A stretch of 64,000 bases of DNA from DASRDE01 sp035938175. Its GTDB lineage: Bacteria; Vulcanimicrobiota; Vulcanimicrobiia; Vulcanimicrobiales; Vulcanimicrobiaceae. The notes beneath the pieces are model-generated. The model made no database searches and was not told where the DNA came from. It saw only the letters and a list, made by a program, of their open reading frames with translations. The position numbers were made by a program, and so were the translations under genes. Below are positions 52,212 through 60,897 of this stretch, one piece after another. Every line of letters starts with the position of its first letter. Within the stretch, counting starts at the first letter, position 1. Where the stretch lies: contig DASZHD010000023.1 in NCBI GenBank assembly GCA_035938175.1, positions 19,144 to 83,143 on the forward strand. Direction: 5' to 3'.

Positions 52212-53234
52212 GTGAACTTGAATAACGTGAGAAAAATATTTGCAATCATTCTGGTCGCCGCGTCGCTGGCCGCATGCGGCGCGGGCGCGCCTTCCACTCC
52301 TCCGGCATATACGGCTTCCGATTTTCAGGCGCTGCTGAATTGGCCGGCAACCAGTGATGGAGCGCTGGGCGGAAATACCGCGCTGGGCGTCACCGACATG
52401 TTCGTCACAATCCCGTTTCGCGGGGCGCAGTACAGCGATGTGGGACTCATTTCCGACCAAGTGTCGTTCGGCGTAGGATTAGCGCCGCCGTCGCCGCTGC
52501 CGAGTGCCGCGCCCACGCTAACGCCGGAGCCGGCCGCACTCGTGCAAATCAGGAACAACCCGGTGATGTGGGTGATTTCCGGTCCCACGGCGACGTACAC
52601 GCCTGCGCCGCAGTGGACGTCCTTGCTCGGGCCAACCGTGAACGTCAATGCCGGCGGCATACCCGGAAAATCCACTCTCACGGCGACGGCCGTGGGGCCT
52701 CCGGTAAATGTCGGCATTTCTGCAAACGTGTTTACCTACCGGGTTGCAGACATCGGATGCGCCGATCCGGGCGCACTCGGCGGTGCAAGTTTCACGGCGG
52801 ACTCATCGGGCGGCAACTACGAGGCGCAAACCGCTCCTTCCGCCAGCGACCTTTACGTAACCGGCCCGGCGTGCAGTGGAAGTTTTGCAGATCCGTCGGG
52901 ATATACGGTACATGTACCATACGGCGGCATGTTGACGAACCTAGACGGCATTCCGGGAGTCACGAACAACGGCTTCTTTACGGTATCGCCCGCGGCGTGG
53001 CGCTCGCAGTTCACGCAAATGACGCAAGCGCAGTTCGAAGCTGCTCTTGTTCCGTGTTCGACTGCCGCCAATCCGCGGCTGTGTTTCACGCCCGAGAACG
53101 ATGTTTTTCTTTTCAAAACGAGTGCGGGCGAAGTCGTCAAAATGTACATCGCGCTTAACCATCACGCGACGACTTCGGGCCAAAATATTACCGGCGCCTT
53201 CGAGGTGAGTTCCGGCGGCAGTTTTCCGTTCTAG
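52212..53234 (+). CDS. Lipoprotein of unknown function
   Basis: A 340-residue lipoprotein with signal NVRKIFAIILVAASLAACGA (lipobox near residue 22). The mature part is beta-rich with proline/serine-rich linkers (PPSPLPSAAPTLTPEPAAL) and no recognised domain; several cysteines fall in its C-terminal half (IGCADPG, PCSTAANPRLCFTP). The GTG at 52212 is used; the GTG at 52227 (VRKIFA) is an alternative. It is divergent from the RCC1 gene. Confidence 0.72.
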   Translation: MNLNNVRKIFAIILVAASLAACGAGAPSTPPAYTASDFQALLNWPATSDGALGGNTALGVTDMFVTIPFRGAQYSDVGLISDQVSFGVGLAPPSPLPSAAPTLTPEPAALVQIRNNPVMWVISGPTATYTPAPQWTSLLGPTVNVNAGGIPGKSTLTATAVGPPVNVGISANVFTYRVADIGCADPGALGGASFTADSSGGNYEAQTAPSASDLYVTGPACSGSFADPSGYTVHVPYGGMLTNLDGIPGVTNNGFFTVSPAAWRSQFTQMTQAQFEAALVPCSTAANPRLCFTPENDVFLFKTSAGEVVKMYIALNHHATTSGQNITGAFEVSSGGSFPF

Positions 53235-53346
53235 CGACAGGCGGCAGCGCTACGTGCCTTTCTCGGCGCCAACGTAGCGAATCCCGCGGAAACCGCATTT
53301 CATAAAAATTGATTCTCGCGGCGCTTAGCAGATGATAGACTAGCGC

Positions 53347-53748
53347 ATGAGAAGCACTGGCCCGCTGCTCGTATTGTTACTGCTCGGCGTTTCTGAACAG
53401 AGCGCGCAACCAGCGCTGCCGGTCATTGCGAGAGAAATCGCCGCGTACAATAAAAAGGACGTCAATGCATTCGTTGCATGTTATGCGTCGGACGTCATCG
53501 TTTCGGGCTTGCCGGGCGGACGGATATTCGTTAACGGAAAAGACGCTCTAAGCAAACGTTGGACCACGACGTTTGGAGCACCGGGAAATCATCACTTGAC
53601 TGTCGATCGCCGGATCGTTCACGGAAGTTTCGAGGTCGATTATGAAACCATTACGCCCGGCTATTCTAGCGCGGTCGATCACTCCGTTGCGATCTACCAC
53701 GTAGTTAGCGGCGCGATCGATCGCGTGTGGTATCTGATAGAGCAATAG
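53347..53748 (+). CDS. Secreted NTF2-like (steroid delta-isomerase-type) protein
   Basis: A 133-residue secreted protein (signal to about residue 20, MRSTGPLLVLLLLGVSEQSA) with an NTF2-like fold: VIAREIAAYNKKDVNAFVAC, YASDVIVSGLPGGRIFVNGK, DYETITPGYSSAVDHSVAIY and the last strand IDRVWYLIEQ. The DV-x-F-x-x-C-YA-x-D pattern is that of the steroid-isomerase-like group. The next gene starts 28 bp on, so they may be co-transcribed. Confidence 0.83.
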   Translation: MRSTGPLLVLLLLGVSEQSAQPALPVIAREIAAYNKKDVNAFVACYASDVIVSGLPGGRIFVNGKDALSKRWTTTFGAPGNHHLTVDRRIVHGSFEVDYETITPGYSSAVDHSVAIYHVVSGAIDRVWYLIEQ

Positions 53749-53776
53749 ACCGCGGAGCGCTGAAACGAGGGAAATT

Positions 53777-54202
53777 ATGAAATTAACGAGAGGCTCGATG
53801 GTCGCACTCGCAGCGTTGATCGCATGTGTGCCGCCAGCGGTTAATGCAGGAACACCGCCCAAGACCGCCGTCGTTAAAATGCAACTGAGCATCAAGCCCA
53901 CGCAAACAAAATACGGCGAGGTCGGCGGCTACGGTCCGGCAGTCTTGACCGTTCATACCGGCGAACGCATACGCTGGTTAAACGTGGATTCCATCCCGCA
54001 CACGGCGACCTCGCGCGACTTTCCTACCGATGGCCGGATTGCGACCGGGAATACGATTACGTCGCGACCTTGGAGTTCGGGCAACGTGCTGCCGCACGCT
54101 GAGTCGGGACTCTTCACGGCGACGCGGCCAGGCGTGTATTACTACAGCTGCGGATATCATTTCAAACTCGGTCAGCGCGGCGTAATCGTGGTAGTGCCCT
54201 AA
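53777..54202 (+). CDS. Secreted cupredoxin (blue copper-type protein)
   Basis: A 141-residue secreted protein (signal cleaved near VNAGT). Copper ligands can be placed as His in DSIPHTATSRDF, then Cys and His in YYYSCGYHFKLGQRG. The axial position, usually Met (GMxG), reads GQRG, so a Gln ligand like that of stellacyanin is likely. The first His motif and the loop length match plastocyanin-like domains. It ends just before the convergent beta-lactamase-fold gene. Confidence 0.85.
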   Translation: MKLTRGSMVALAALIACVPPAVNAGTPPKTAVVKMQLSIKPTQTKYGEVGGYGPAVLTVHTGERIRWLNVDSIPHTATSRDFPTDGRIATGNTITSRPWSSGNVLPHAESGLFTATRPGVYYYSCGYHFKLGQRGVIVVVP

Positions 54203-54212
54203 CGCTGTACAA

Positions 54213-55580
54213 CTACTGAATCCCAATCCCGCCAACCAAGCCGCTCGCCTTGTCGAACATGGTCATGAACGTCGCCGTTCCGTTGACAAATTCGACGCGG
54301 TAGATATATGCCGTTCCGCGGTCATCGATGCGCTTGCCTTTGAAGATGATGGTTTTCGCTGCTCCAAGCGGCGCGAGCTGCGCAGCAATTTGTTTTTGCG
54401 TTTGCGGAGTCGCCATCTTGGCGAAGTTTGAATCGAGTTCGCTGGGCTGCAACGTTCCGTGGAGCACTTCATTCAGAAGGTGAAGGATCCGCGGACGCAT
54501 GCGGACGTCTTCGCCAGGAGCCGCCGTGCGCGCGGCTACTGCAGCATCGGGAAACATCGATTCCACGACGGCCGTTTCTACCGCGCCCGGATCGCCCGAT
54601 GTACTGTTTTCGAAAACGATGACGTGCACGCCGTCGTTCGGAAAATACGAATTCATCGTGAACGAGCCGAGCGAACCACCGTTATGCCAAATGCGCGCGT
54701 GCCCATCGAGGGGATCGACGCCCAGGCCCATGCCGTACGTGTCGGGGGCGTTGTTTGGAAGTTTGGGCGGCGCGATCATGGTCTCGTAGTCTTGTTTGTT
54801 CACGATTTTGCCGGAATGAAGTGCCGTGTCCCACGCTGCCATATCGGCGATGGTTGACACGATCGCGCCCGCGCCGCCTGCCCAGCCTTCCCGGATTTCG
54901 GGCGCGGGTTGCAACGGGGCATTGTCGCGCATTCCGTTCCAGTATCCGGTTGCGAAATCGCTCATGCTCGGCTCGTCGGACATGAATCCGGAGTGCGTCA
55001 TTCCGGCTGGGCCGAAGAGATGCGCGCGCACGTACGATTCGTACGACTCGCCCGAGACTTTTTCGATCACGTTGCCGAGCACGTAGTAATTCGTGTTGCT
55101 GTACTCCCACTTGGTGCCGGGTGTAAAGCGGAGCGGAACGTCTACGAGTTTCGCAACGGCGTCCAGGCTGCCGCCGGTAGCGATCTGGCCGGGCGGAACG
55201 CGTTCGAGATAATCCGCAAGGCCGCTGACTTGGTTGAGCAACTGGCGTAACGTGATCTCGTTCGCGTGCGGGAACGCCGGCTCGTACTTCGACAGCTTGT
55301 CGTCGATCGCGAGTTTGCCTTGCTCCTGCAACTGCAAAATCGCCGCGGCGGTGAATTGTTTGGTGACCGAGCCGATGTTGAAGCGGGTGTCTATGTCGAC
55401 CGGTTCGTTTTTCGCGATGTTCCGCAGTCCGTAGACTTTTGTATAGACCAGTGCACCGTCTTTCACGATACCGACCGCCGCTCCAACCGGCTTTTGCGAC
55501 GCGATAACCTTGTCGACCGCGGCGTTTACCGAGCTTAGCTGCGCGCTAACGGCTGCGAGGAAAAGCACAATTGAATACAT
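54213..55580 (-). CDS. Beta-lactamase-fold serine hydrolase (class C/esterase type)
   Basis: A 455-residue serine hydrolase. Signal peptide (MYSIVLFLAAVSAQ); SxxK motif in NIGSVTKQFTAAAIL (about residue 71), YxN in KWEYSNTNYYVLGN (about 160), and the third motif HNGGSLGSF (about 313). A C-terminal domain of about 110 residues follows (beta-rich, IIFKGKRIDDRGTAYIYRVE), as in DD-peptidase-like proteins of this type. It is the last gene of a sigma/anti-sigma operon (anti-sigma gene one base upstream), so it may be part of the sigma factor's response. Whether it cuts beta-lactams or peptides is not known. Confidence 0.88.
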   Translation of the reverse strand: MYSIVLFLAAVSAQLSSVNAAVDKVIASQKPVGAAVGIVKDGALVYTKVYGLRNIAKNEPVDIDTRFNIGSVTKQFTAAAILQLQEQGKLAIDDKLSKYEPAFPHANEITLRQLLNQVSGLADYLERVPPGQIATGGSLDAVAKLVDVPLRFTPGTKWEYSNTNYYVLGNVIEKVSGESYESYVRAHLFGPAGMTHSGFMSDEPSMSDFATGYWNGMRDNAPLQPAPEIREGWAGGAGAIVSTIADMAAWDTALHSGKIVNKQDYETMIAPPKLPNNAPDTYGMGLGVDPLDGHARIWHNGGSLGSFTMNSYFPNDGVHVIVFENSTSGDPGAVETAVVESMFPDAAVAARTAAPGEDVRMRPRILHLLNEVLHGTLQPSELDSNFAKMATPQTQKQIAAQLAPLGAAKTIIFKGKRIDDRGTAYIYRVEFVNGTATFMTMFDKASGLVGGIGIQ

Positions 55581-55581
55581 G

Positions 55582-56292
55582 CTATCGCATCGAACGCTGG
55601 ATGAGCGCGATTTGTTGGCTTGTCAGCACTCCCGGCGGGGATGCGAGGACGATCGTCGTTCCCTGTGCGGTCCATACGATGGGGTGAATCGTCTGGAGCG
55701 TGCCGCCATGGCTGCGGAAATACGCTTGCAGCCCGCCATTGCGGATCGGCGGAAGCTGCGGCAGTGCACCAGGCGCGCCCGCGGGCCTGGAAACGAACAT
55801 CGTGTCGTCGCGCGAGCCGGGTTGCAAGCCGCGGCTTTCACTAATGGTGAGCGGACCTTGCGGCGTGTCGTAGCGGAAGATGAGACTCGGCCCCGCGTTT
55901 GCGCCGTTCGGCGGCACGACTTCGGTGATGTCGCCCTGCAGTTCCGACGGGAGTCCCGCGGGCGCGATGACGGTGAACGGCATGTCGCGGCGCGCTTGTT
56001 CGAGCGTGACGGCGGTGGTATTCGCGTTCACCATTTTTCCGTTCACGCTGACAAACACGTGAAACATATGCTCGACCTGCGCCAGCACGTTGCGGCCGTC
56101 GAACACCAGAAACGCGAGAACAGCGGCGGCCGCGATTGCGACGGCCGGCCTGCGCCATCGCCCGCGGTTATCGTTCGGCTGCAGGCGTGCGCGGATTGCG
56201 CGCTCGTCGTACGCGGGAATAGGAATATCGTCTGCGTACGCACGTACGGCGTTGCGCACGTTATCGGTTGTTGACGATTGATTCGTTGACAT
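55582..56292 (-). CDS. Membrane-anchored anti-sigma factor-like protein
   Basis: A 236-residue protein starting MSTNQSSTTDNVRNAVRAYA. A cytoplasmic N-terminal part (about 45 residues) precedes one membrane helix (RPAVAIAAAAVLAFLVFD), then an external domain with VSVNGKMVNANTTAVTLEQA, FTVIAPAGLPSELQGDITEV, and RYDTPQGPLTISESRG, resembling DUF4367-like sensors of anti-sigma factors. Its gene overlaps the upstream sigma gene by 32 bp. It should hold the sigma factor inactive until an envelope signal arrives; this role is inferred from layout. Confidence 0.82.
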   Translation of the reverse strand: MSTNQSSTTDNVRNAVRAYADDIPIPAYDERAIRARLQPNDNRGRWRRPAVAIAAAAVLAFLVFDGRNVLAQVEHMFHVFVSVNGKMVNANTTAVTLEQARRDMPFTVIAPAGLPSELQGDITEVVPPNGANAGPSLIFRYDTPQGPLTISESRGLQPGSRDDTMFVSRPAGAPGALPQLPPIRNGGLQAYFRSHGGTLQTIHPIVWTAQGTTIVLASPPGVLTSQQIALIQRSMR

Positions 56293-56836
56293 AGACAACT
56301 CCTGAAGATGGGGGAGTCGCGGGGACGGACGCATCCTCTGCCAGTAGGCCGCGCAACCGGCGATGCGCGATCATGAGCCGCCACCGGATCGTTACCGGTG
56401 AAATGGCGAGGACGTACGCGATCTCCGCGCTCGTCAAATTGTAGTAATACCGCAAGAGCACGACGATCCGCAGCGAGGCATCGAGCGATGCAATCGCGCG
56501 GCGAACATCGATGAGATCGTCGGAATCGTGTTCGTACGGAAATGCGGGCGGGTCGGCATGCGGGACGTACCGATCGTCGCGCCGTTTGAGGCGCCGGCAT
56601 TCGTTGGTGACGATGCGATAGAGCCACACGTTGAAGCGTTCGGGTGATTGCAGCTGCTCGATTCGCGACCACGTGCGGGCACTGGCTTCTTGTGCGGCAT
56701 CTTGCGCCGCGTGGGGATCGTGCAGCAGCGAATAGGCGATGCGGTAGACGTCGGGCCAGGTCGCTTGCGCGAGTTCGGCGCGCGCCGCAGCATCACCGGC
56801 TGCGGCGCGTTCTACGACTTCCCGGAGGTTGTGCAT
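56261..56836 (-). CDS. ECF-type RNA polymerase sigma factor
   Basis: A 191-residue ECF sigma factor. Sigma2 (about 20-95): DVYRIAYSLLHDPHAAQDAA, WSRIEQLQSPERFNVWLYRI, VTNECRRLKRR. Sigma4 (about 115-170): LDASLRIVVLLRYYYNLTSA, EIAYVLAISPVTIRWRLMIA, HRRLRGLLAED. It is followed in the same operon by the anti-sigma gene and a beta-lactamase-fold hydrolase. A GGATaaaATCC dyad lies 55 bp upstream of its start (56892-56902), near the divergent Vgb-like gene, and may belong to the control region. Confidence 0.92.
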   Translation of the reverse strand: MHNLREVVERAAAGDAAARAELAQATWPDVYRIAYSLLHDPHAAQDAAQEASARTWSRIEQLQSPERFNVWLYRIVTNECRRLKRRDDRYVPHADPPAFPYEHDSDDLIDVRRAIASLDASLRIVVLLRYYYNLTSAEIAYVLAISPVTIRWRLMIAHRRLRGLLAEDASVPATPPSSGVVYVNESIVNNR

Positions 56837-57073
56837 ATGTAATAGACCCTGGCGGGGGGCGGAGTGTTGGTGGAAGGTTCGGTGGAGTGGCGGATTTTAT
56901 CCCAGCGATTCCGCGTACTTTTGCCGCCCTCTGTGCGTGCCGGGCTTTGCGGCCCGAACGAACGCAGCGGCAGGCTTGGCTCGCTAGGAACAAGTGCCGC
57001 ATTAACAGTAAGCAAGCTTCACAATCCCGCATTGCATCCAAGCCGAGCGAAAGTCTTTTTCCGGGGGCTGGTA

Positions 57074-58501
57074 ATGGCGAGAACGAATCCTGTTGGGCCG
57101 TGCCTCATGTGCGCGGTCACGGCTCTATCGGCGATGGTTCTGTCGGCTTGCGCGGGTCCCAATGGGGTTGGGCGAACAGCTCTTTCGCGCTCGGCGATCC
57201 CAATGGTGCAGTCGTCCGTAATTGCCACGCTGCAATTTGTCCCGGTGACGCCGCTGACCATCAACAAGCCTTCCACTCGAACTGTTCAGGTGAATGCCTA
57301 CGATTCAAACGGTAAACTGATTCAAGGGCAATATCCGCAGGCTGTCAACGTCTCTACGACCGACAAGCGCAGCCGCGTCTCGCTGAGCGGCAATACCATA
57401 ACGCAATCGGGTCAAACGCTGACGCTGACATATGACGGCAAAGGCGACCAATTCGATCTCATTGCGAAGTGCAAGACGGCTTCGACGTACATCACAATGG
57501 TTACAACGCTGCCTCAAGAAAAATTGTTTGCGCAACCGGAGCCGAGCGGCGCCCCGGTGGTGTATGCCGCAACACTCGGATCGAACGGCAATTTGTGGAG
57601 CCCGATCGTGGTGAATGGTTCGCTTGCCGCGGCCCGCATTACGCCGAAAGGAACGCTCACGACGTTTGCTGATCCGAATACGCAACATACGGTCGATTCA
57701 TACGTCAGCGCGCTTGGTTCGGACGGAAATATGTGGTTCGATTTTCACGATAACGCGAGCGGCGGTCAGGGAATCGCGCGCGTTACGCCGTCCGGTAAGT
57801 TCACGACGTTTTTGTTTCCGAGCACCATGAGCAGCGATGGCGTCACGACCATGACGCTAGGGCCGGATGGCGCGGTTTGGTTTGGGGTGGCCGGCGCGGA
57901 GGCCGGTATAGCGCGCGTCGACACGTCGGGAAATATCAGCTTCTTTGCGCCAACCGGAAACCCACCGGCAAATCTGGTTACCGGTCCGGACAAGAATCTT
58001 TGGTTTTCGATGTCAACGCAGGTCGCGAAACTCACGCTCGGCGGCACGATGTGGACGTATGTGATTCCGTGGGCGCCCGAAAGTGCACAGGGATTTTCGT
58101 TTATCGTCGGCCCGGACGGCAATTTTTGGGCGCCATATCCGTACAGCTTGAAGATGTTGCTGAAGTTCAACACGTCGGGCGTCGTGTTCTTTGAAAAGAA
58201 ACTTCCGTACTCGACGCCCTGGATGCCGTCGCAACCGGTGCCGCCATACGCCGGGAATCTGGCGTTCGATTCGCATGGAAACGTGTACGAGACCGATTAC
58301 GTTGCCGATGGGCTGATACGCGTTACGGGCGCCGGCGCGGCTTCCGAATATCCGGTCTATTCCACGATCTTCAATATTCTGCAGTACAATCCAGGCGACG
58401 TTTTGGCCTCTGCCGGCGGAAAGATGTATGTGACGGATGAAGCGCAGCGCTCTAAAGGTAGCGTCGGAGGTTTAACGGTTTTCGATCCGGCGGTGTGGTG
58501 A
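57074..58501 (+). CDS. Vgb/streptogramin lyase-like beta-propeller lipoprotein
   Basis: A 475-residue lipoprotein (lipobox LSAC near residue 26; ATG at 57074). Residues 40-145 form an Ig-like strand domain, then a Vgb-type propeller with blades of the form 'lgpDG-vWFg-g-agIarvd-sGni-fF': SDGNMWFDFHDN, GPDGAVWFGVAG, GPDKNLWFSMST, GPDGNFWAPYPY. In virginiamycin B lyase the active-site His are in such blades; I cannot pick them out here, and most homologues of this kind in soil bacteria are not proven lyases. Confidence 0.84.
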   Translation: MARTNPVGPCLMCAVTALSAMVLSACAGPNGVGRTALSRSAIPMVQSSVIATLQFVPVTPLTINKPSTRTVQVNAYDSNGKLIQGQYPQAVNVSTTDKRSRVSLSGNTITQSGQTLTLTYDGKGDQFDLIAKCKTASTYITMVTTLPQEKLFAQPEPSGAPVVYAATLGSNGNLWSPIVVNGSLAAARITPKGTLTTFADPNTQHTVDSYVSALGSDGNMWFDFHDNASGGQGIARVTPSGKFTTFLFPSTMSSDGVTTMTLGPDGAVWFGVAGAEAGIARVDTSGNISFFAPTGNPPANLVTGPDKNLWFSMSTQVAKLTLGGTMWTYVIPWAPESAQGFSFIVGPDGNFWAPYPYSLKMLLKFNTSGVVFFEKKLPYSTPWMPSQPVPPYAGNLAFDSHGNVYETDYVADGLIRVTGAGAASEYPVYSTIFNILQYNPGDVLASAGGKMYVTDEAQRSKGSVGGLTVFDPAVW

Positions 58502-58528
58502 ACCGCTGCGGCACGCGCCGCGGCGGAT

Positions 58529-59485
58529 CTACCAGCTCGCTACTGCTGCGTCGAATCCGCCGCCTTGTATTGGAAACGTATTGGTCGGGGTGAGGGCTCC
58601 CGGGGCGTATTCGAACATCGTTCCGTTATAGGACGGCGCATACACTGTTCCGTCTTTGAGCGCCGAGATGCCGCCGAAGAATTCCGCGTTGGGCGCGCTG
58701 AGAAAACGCGTCGGCGTTAGACTTCCGGAGGGATAGAATTGGATGCCGCCCGTTGACTCGGCAGCGTAGATGTTACCGGACCCGTCGGCCGCGATTGCGG
58801 CGCCGCGCAGTTGCTGCAGATGAAGATCGGTGACCGTCCAACTGCCCGGTGTGATGCGGAATACGTGGTATTGGTTTTTCTCGGGAAGGACCAGGCCTTC
58901 CAGCACACTTCCGTTTGTGTCGAGCGCAACTCCGCCGGCAGCCGAAGCGTAACCGGTGAGCGGCAGTTCTACTACTGTGCGCGCCGGCGAGGTCGCGCCG
59001 CGCGGATACACGAGCAAATCGACATGCTGATCCGATGGATTCTTATCCGCAACGTACATCGTGCCGTTGGTATCGACGGCAAGATCGCCCGGCGTGGCCA
59101 GGCCCTTTGTAATCGTTCGCAACGGATGCCTGGTTTCGCGCCGGTATATGCTTAGGCTTGCGCTCGCACCGGTGAAGTTAGAAACGTACAAGTTGCCGGC
59201 GGAGTCTGCCGCAACGCCGACGGAGCGCGTTACGCCGCGTGTAATTAGTCCGAGCCGCGGCGGATTCTTTTGCTGTAACTGCGCAGGATAGATCATGACG
59301 CTCGCATTCAAGTCGGCGAGGAACAGGATGGGGTTTCCGCCGTCGATCGCGCCGGCTTGGGCCGGTTGGCGCGCTTGCGAAAACGACTGGACCGACGGAA
59401 CGGATGCGCCGCCACCCGCACATCCGCCGAGCAATACGGTAACGGCTACCGCGCCGGTGAAACGACCAAAATCGAACCCTCGCAT
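58529..59485 (-). CDS. NHL/SMP-30-type beta-propeller lipoprotein
   Basis: A 318-residue lipoprotein (lipobox LLGGC near residue 22). Blades: SVGVAADSAGNLYVSNFTGA, TPGDLAVDTNGTMYVADKNP, AAGGVALDTNGSVLEGLVLP, RGAAIAADGSGNIYAAESTG, GGISALKDGTVYAPSYN. The same 'D-naGnLYVSN' repeat occurs in the protein at 3166; both belong to a class often found in many copies in Eremiobacterota-like genomes (recalled, not checked). It is convergent with the Vgb-like gene. Confidence 0.84.
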   Translation of the reverse strand: MRGFDFGRFTGAVAVTVLLGGCAGGGASVPSVQSFSQARQPAQAGAIDGGNPILFLADLNASVMIYPAQLQQKNPPRLGLITRGVTRSVGVAADSAGNLYVSNFTGASASLSIYRRETRHPLRTITKGLATPGDLAVDTNGTMYVADKNPSDQHVDLLVYPRGATSPARTVVELPLTGYASAAGGVALDTNGSVLEGLVLPEKNQYHVFRITPGSWTVTDLHLQQLRGAAIAADGSGNIYAAESTGGIQFYPSGSLTPTRFLSAPNAEFFGGISALKDGTVYAPSYNGTMFEYAPGALTPTNTFPIQGGGFDAAVASW

Positions 59486-59670
59486 TAGAACCTCCTCACA
59501 CGGTATAAGCGCTCGTCTCTGGCGTACTGCGGCGCTCTGAAGAAAGTCTGAGGGGCGTTGAGCGGCTTCGGTGCGCGAAACGAGCGGCGTTGATGTCGTC
59601 TTGGGGTTGCGCCGGCGTTCGCTAAGGTATAGTCTTTGCCCAAAGCACCATGCGGGTGCGGGGGTGTACG

Positions 59671-59958
59671 ATGGCCGATAACCTGGACCTTTCGCCGCAA
59701 ACCGTCGCTCTGCTCACTGCGGTTTCCGAGCTGGTAGACAGTGCGACAACGCGCGGTTTGATGCATGAATATCACTTGAAAAATCCGATCAATGCGGTGC
59801 TGCAGGCCAGCTCCATCGCGCTGCCGCAGTGCACGCTCGATACGCCGACCACGGCGATCGTCGCGGCAATCTGCGCTCGCACCGGTAACATGAGGCTAGA
59901 GTGTTCGCACACGTCTCAGCACTGCTGGGATCTGCATGGGGTTCGAACCGGCTGCTAG
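59671..59958 (+). CDS. Small hypothetical protein
   Basis: A 95-residue cytoplasmic protein (MADNLDLSPQTVALLTAVSE) that starts at the ATG at 59671. The first 30 residues look like a helix with LVDSATTRGLMHEYH; the C-terminal part has four cysteines (PQCTLD, ICARTG, ECSHTSQHC) that could bind metal. No family recognised. The next gene starts 12 bp after its stop. Confidence 0.52.
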   Translation: MADNLDLSPQTVALLTAVSELVDSATTRGLMHEYHLKNPINAVLQASSIALPQCTLDTPTTAIVAAICARTGNMRLECSHTSQHCWDLHGVRTGC

Positions 59959-59970
59959 GAGCTGCCGCAC

Positions 59971-60513
59971 GTGTCGTTCTGGATCGCTCTGTGCATCGGC
60001 GTCTTTCTTCTCGCTCCGCTTTTGTGCGTTGTAGCCGGCCGCGCAATGCTCGGCGGTGCGAAGAAGCGCCCGGAACGTATGTTTGCGGCTCGAGTGCTTT
60101 ACGCCGGTCTGTGGCTTTCGGCCAGAGCGGCCGTGGCGCTCGGCGGCGTGGTACTTGCGTTGATATTTTTGTACGCGCAAGTCCACGATATCGAAGCGTA
60201 TCGAACGATAATCGACCAATACTTGCCCGCGGGCTGGCTGCTGCTGATCGCGATTATCAGCGCACTGCTGAAGGCGCTTGGAGAAAAGTTGTGGGGCTTG
60301 GGCAGCGTTCACGAAGCGTGGGCGCGATCGATACTGCAAGCCGCGTTTCGCGATCGCGTTGCGAGCGGTCTTCCGGTGGGCAACGCCAACGACGATCCAC
60401 AAGTTCTGGCCTTTAACGCCCTGTATCGCGACAGCTTCGTGGTACCGAATAAATACGCTATAGACGGTTGGAACCAGAGGTCTTTTCTGCGGCGCGTCGA
60501 TCTGCTGGGATGA
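59971..60513 (+). CDS. Two/three-helix membrane protein of unknown function
   Basis: A 180-residue protein from the GTG at 59971 with three hydrophobic segments (WIALCIGVFLLAPLLCVVAG; ARAAVALGGVVLALIFLYAQ; PAGWLLLIAIISALLKALG) and a soluble tail of about 70 residues. No family recognised. It shares its strand with the neighbours at 59671 and 60560 and may be in one transcription unit with them. Confidence 0.62.
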   Translation: MSFWIALCIGVFLLAPLLCVVAGRAMLGGAKKRPERMFAARVLYAGLWLSARAAVALGGVVLALIFLYAQVHDIEAYRTIIDQYLPAGWLLLIAIISALLKALGEKLWGLGSVHEAWARSILQAAFRDRVASGLPVGNANDDPQVLAFNALYRDSFVVPNKYAIDGWNQRSFLRRVDLLG

Positions 60514-60559
60514 TTATCTGCAGCAATCTTTTTTAGCCAAGCCGGATTAGGAGAGTGCA

Positions 60560-60787
60560 ATGTCTGGAAAGCACGTGTCCGCTCAAGCGCTTCGGGCAGG
60601 AGCGGCGGCGGTCGGCGTTAGCGCCATCGGGGCCCTGGCCTGTGGTGCGTTCGCCATTGGTCGAATCGTTATCGGCCGCGCCAAGTTGCGTCAAGGGTCG
60701 ATCGCGCACTTGAACATCGGCGACGTAACCGTGGATCGATTGGAAGTCAAAGAACTTATCGTGCATTCGCAAGTCTTGCGTCAATAG
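60560..60787 (+). CDS. Small membrane-associated protein
   Basis: A 75-residue protein: Ala/Gly-rich hydrophobic N-half (AGAAAVGVSAIGALACGAFA) and a beta-type C-half (LNIGDVTVDRLEVKELIVHS) with the pattern of the 'polymer-forming cytoskeletal/bactofilin-like' short strand repeats. taggagag precedes the ATG. Function unknown. Confidence 0.62.
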   Translation: MSGKHVSAQALRAGAAAVGVSAIGALACGAFAIGRIVIGRAKLRQGSIAHLNIGDVTVDRLEVKELIVHSQVLRQ

Positions 60788-60897
60788 GCGCTGACAACGA
60801 ATGAACACAAGGTCGATCGAGATCGGCGCCGGCCGCCTTTCGCCGGTCGGCCACGTGCCGGAAGTCTCCAATCTGTTTTTGAAAGCGGTGCAGGGTC

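Noticed and set aside
59930..59960. GGTTCGAACC-like T-loop, possible tRNA
   Set aside because: No 7-bp acceptor stem, anticodon arm or D arm can be folded around it; the palindrome lies inside the 3' part of a coding frame.
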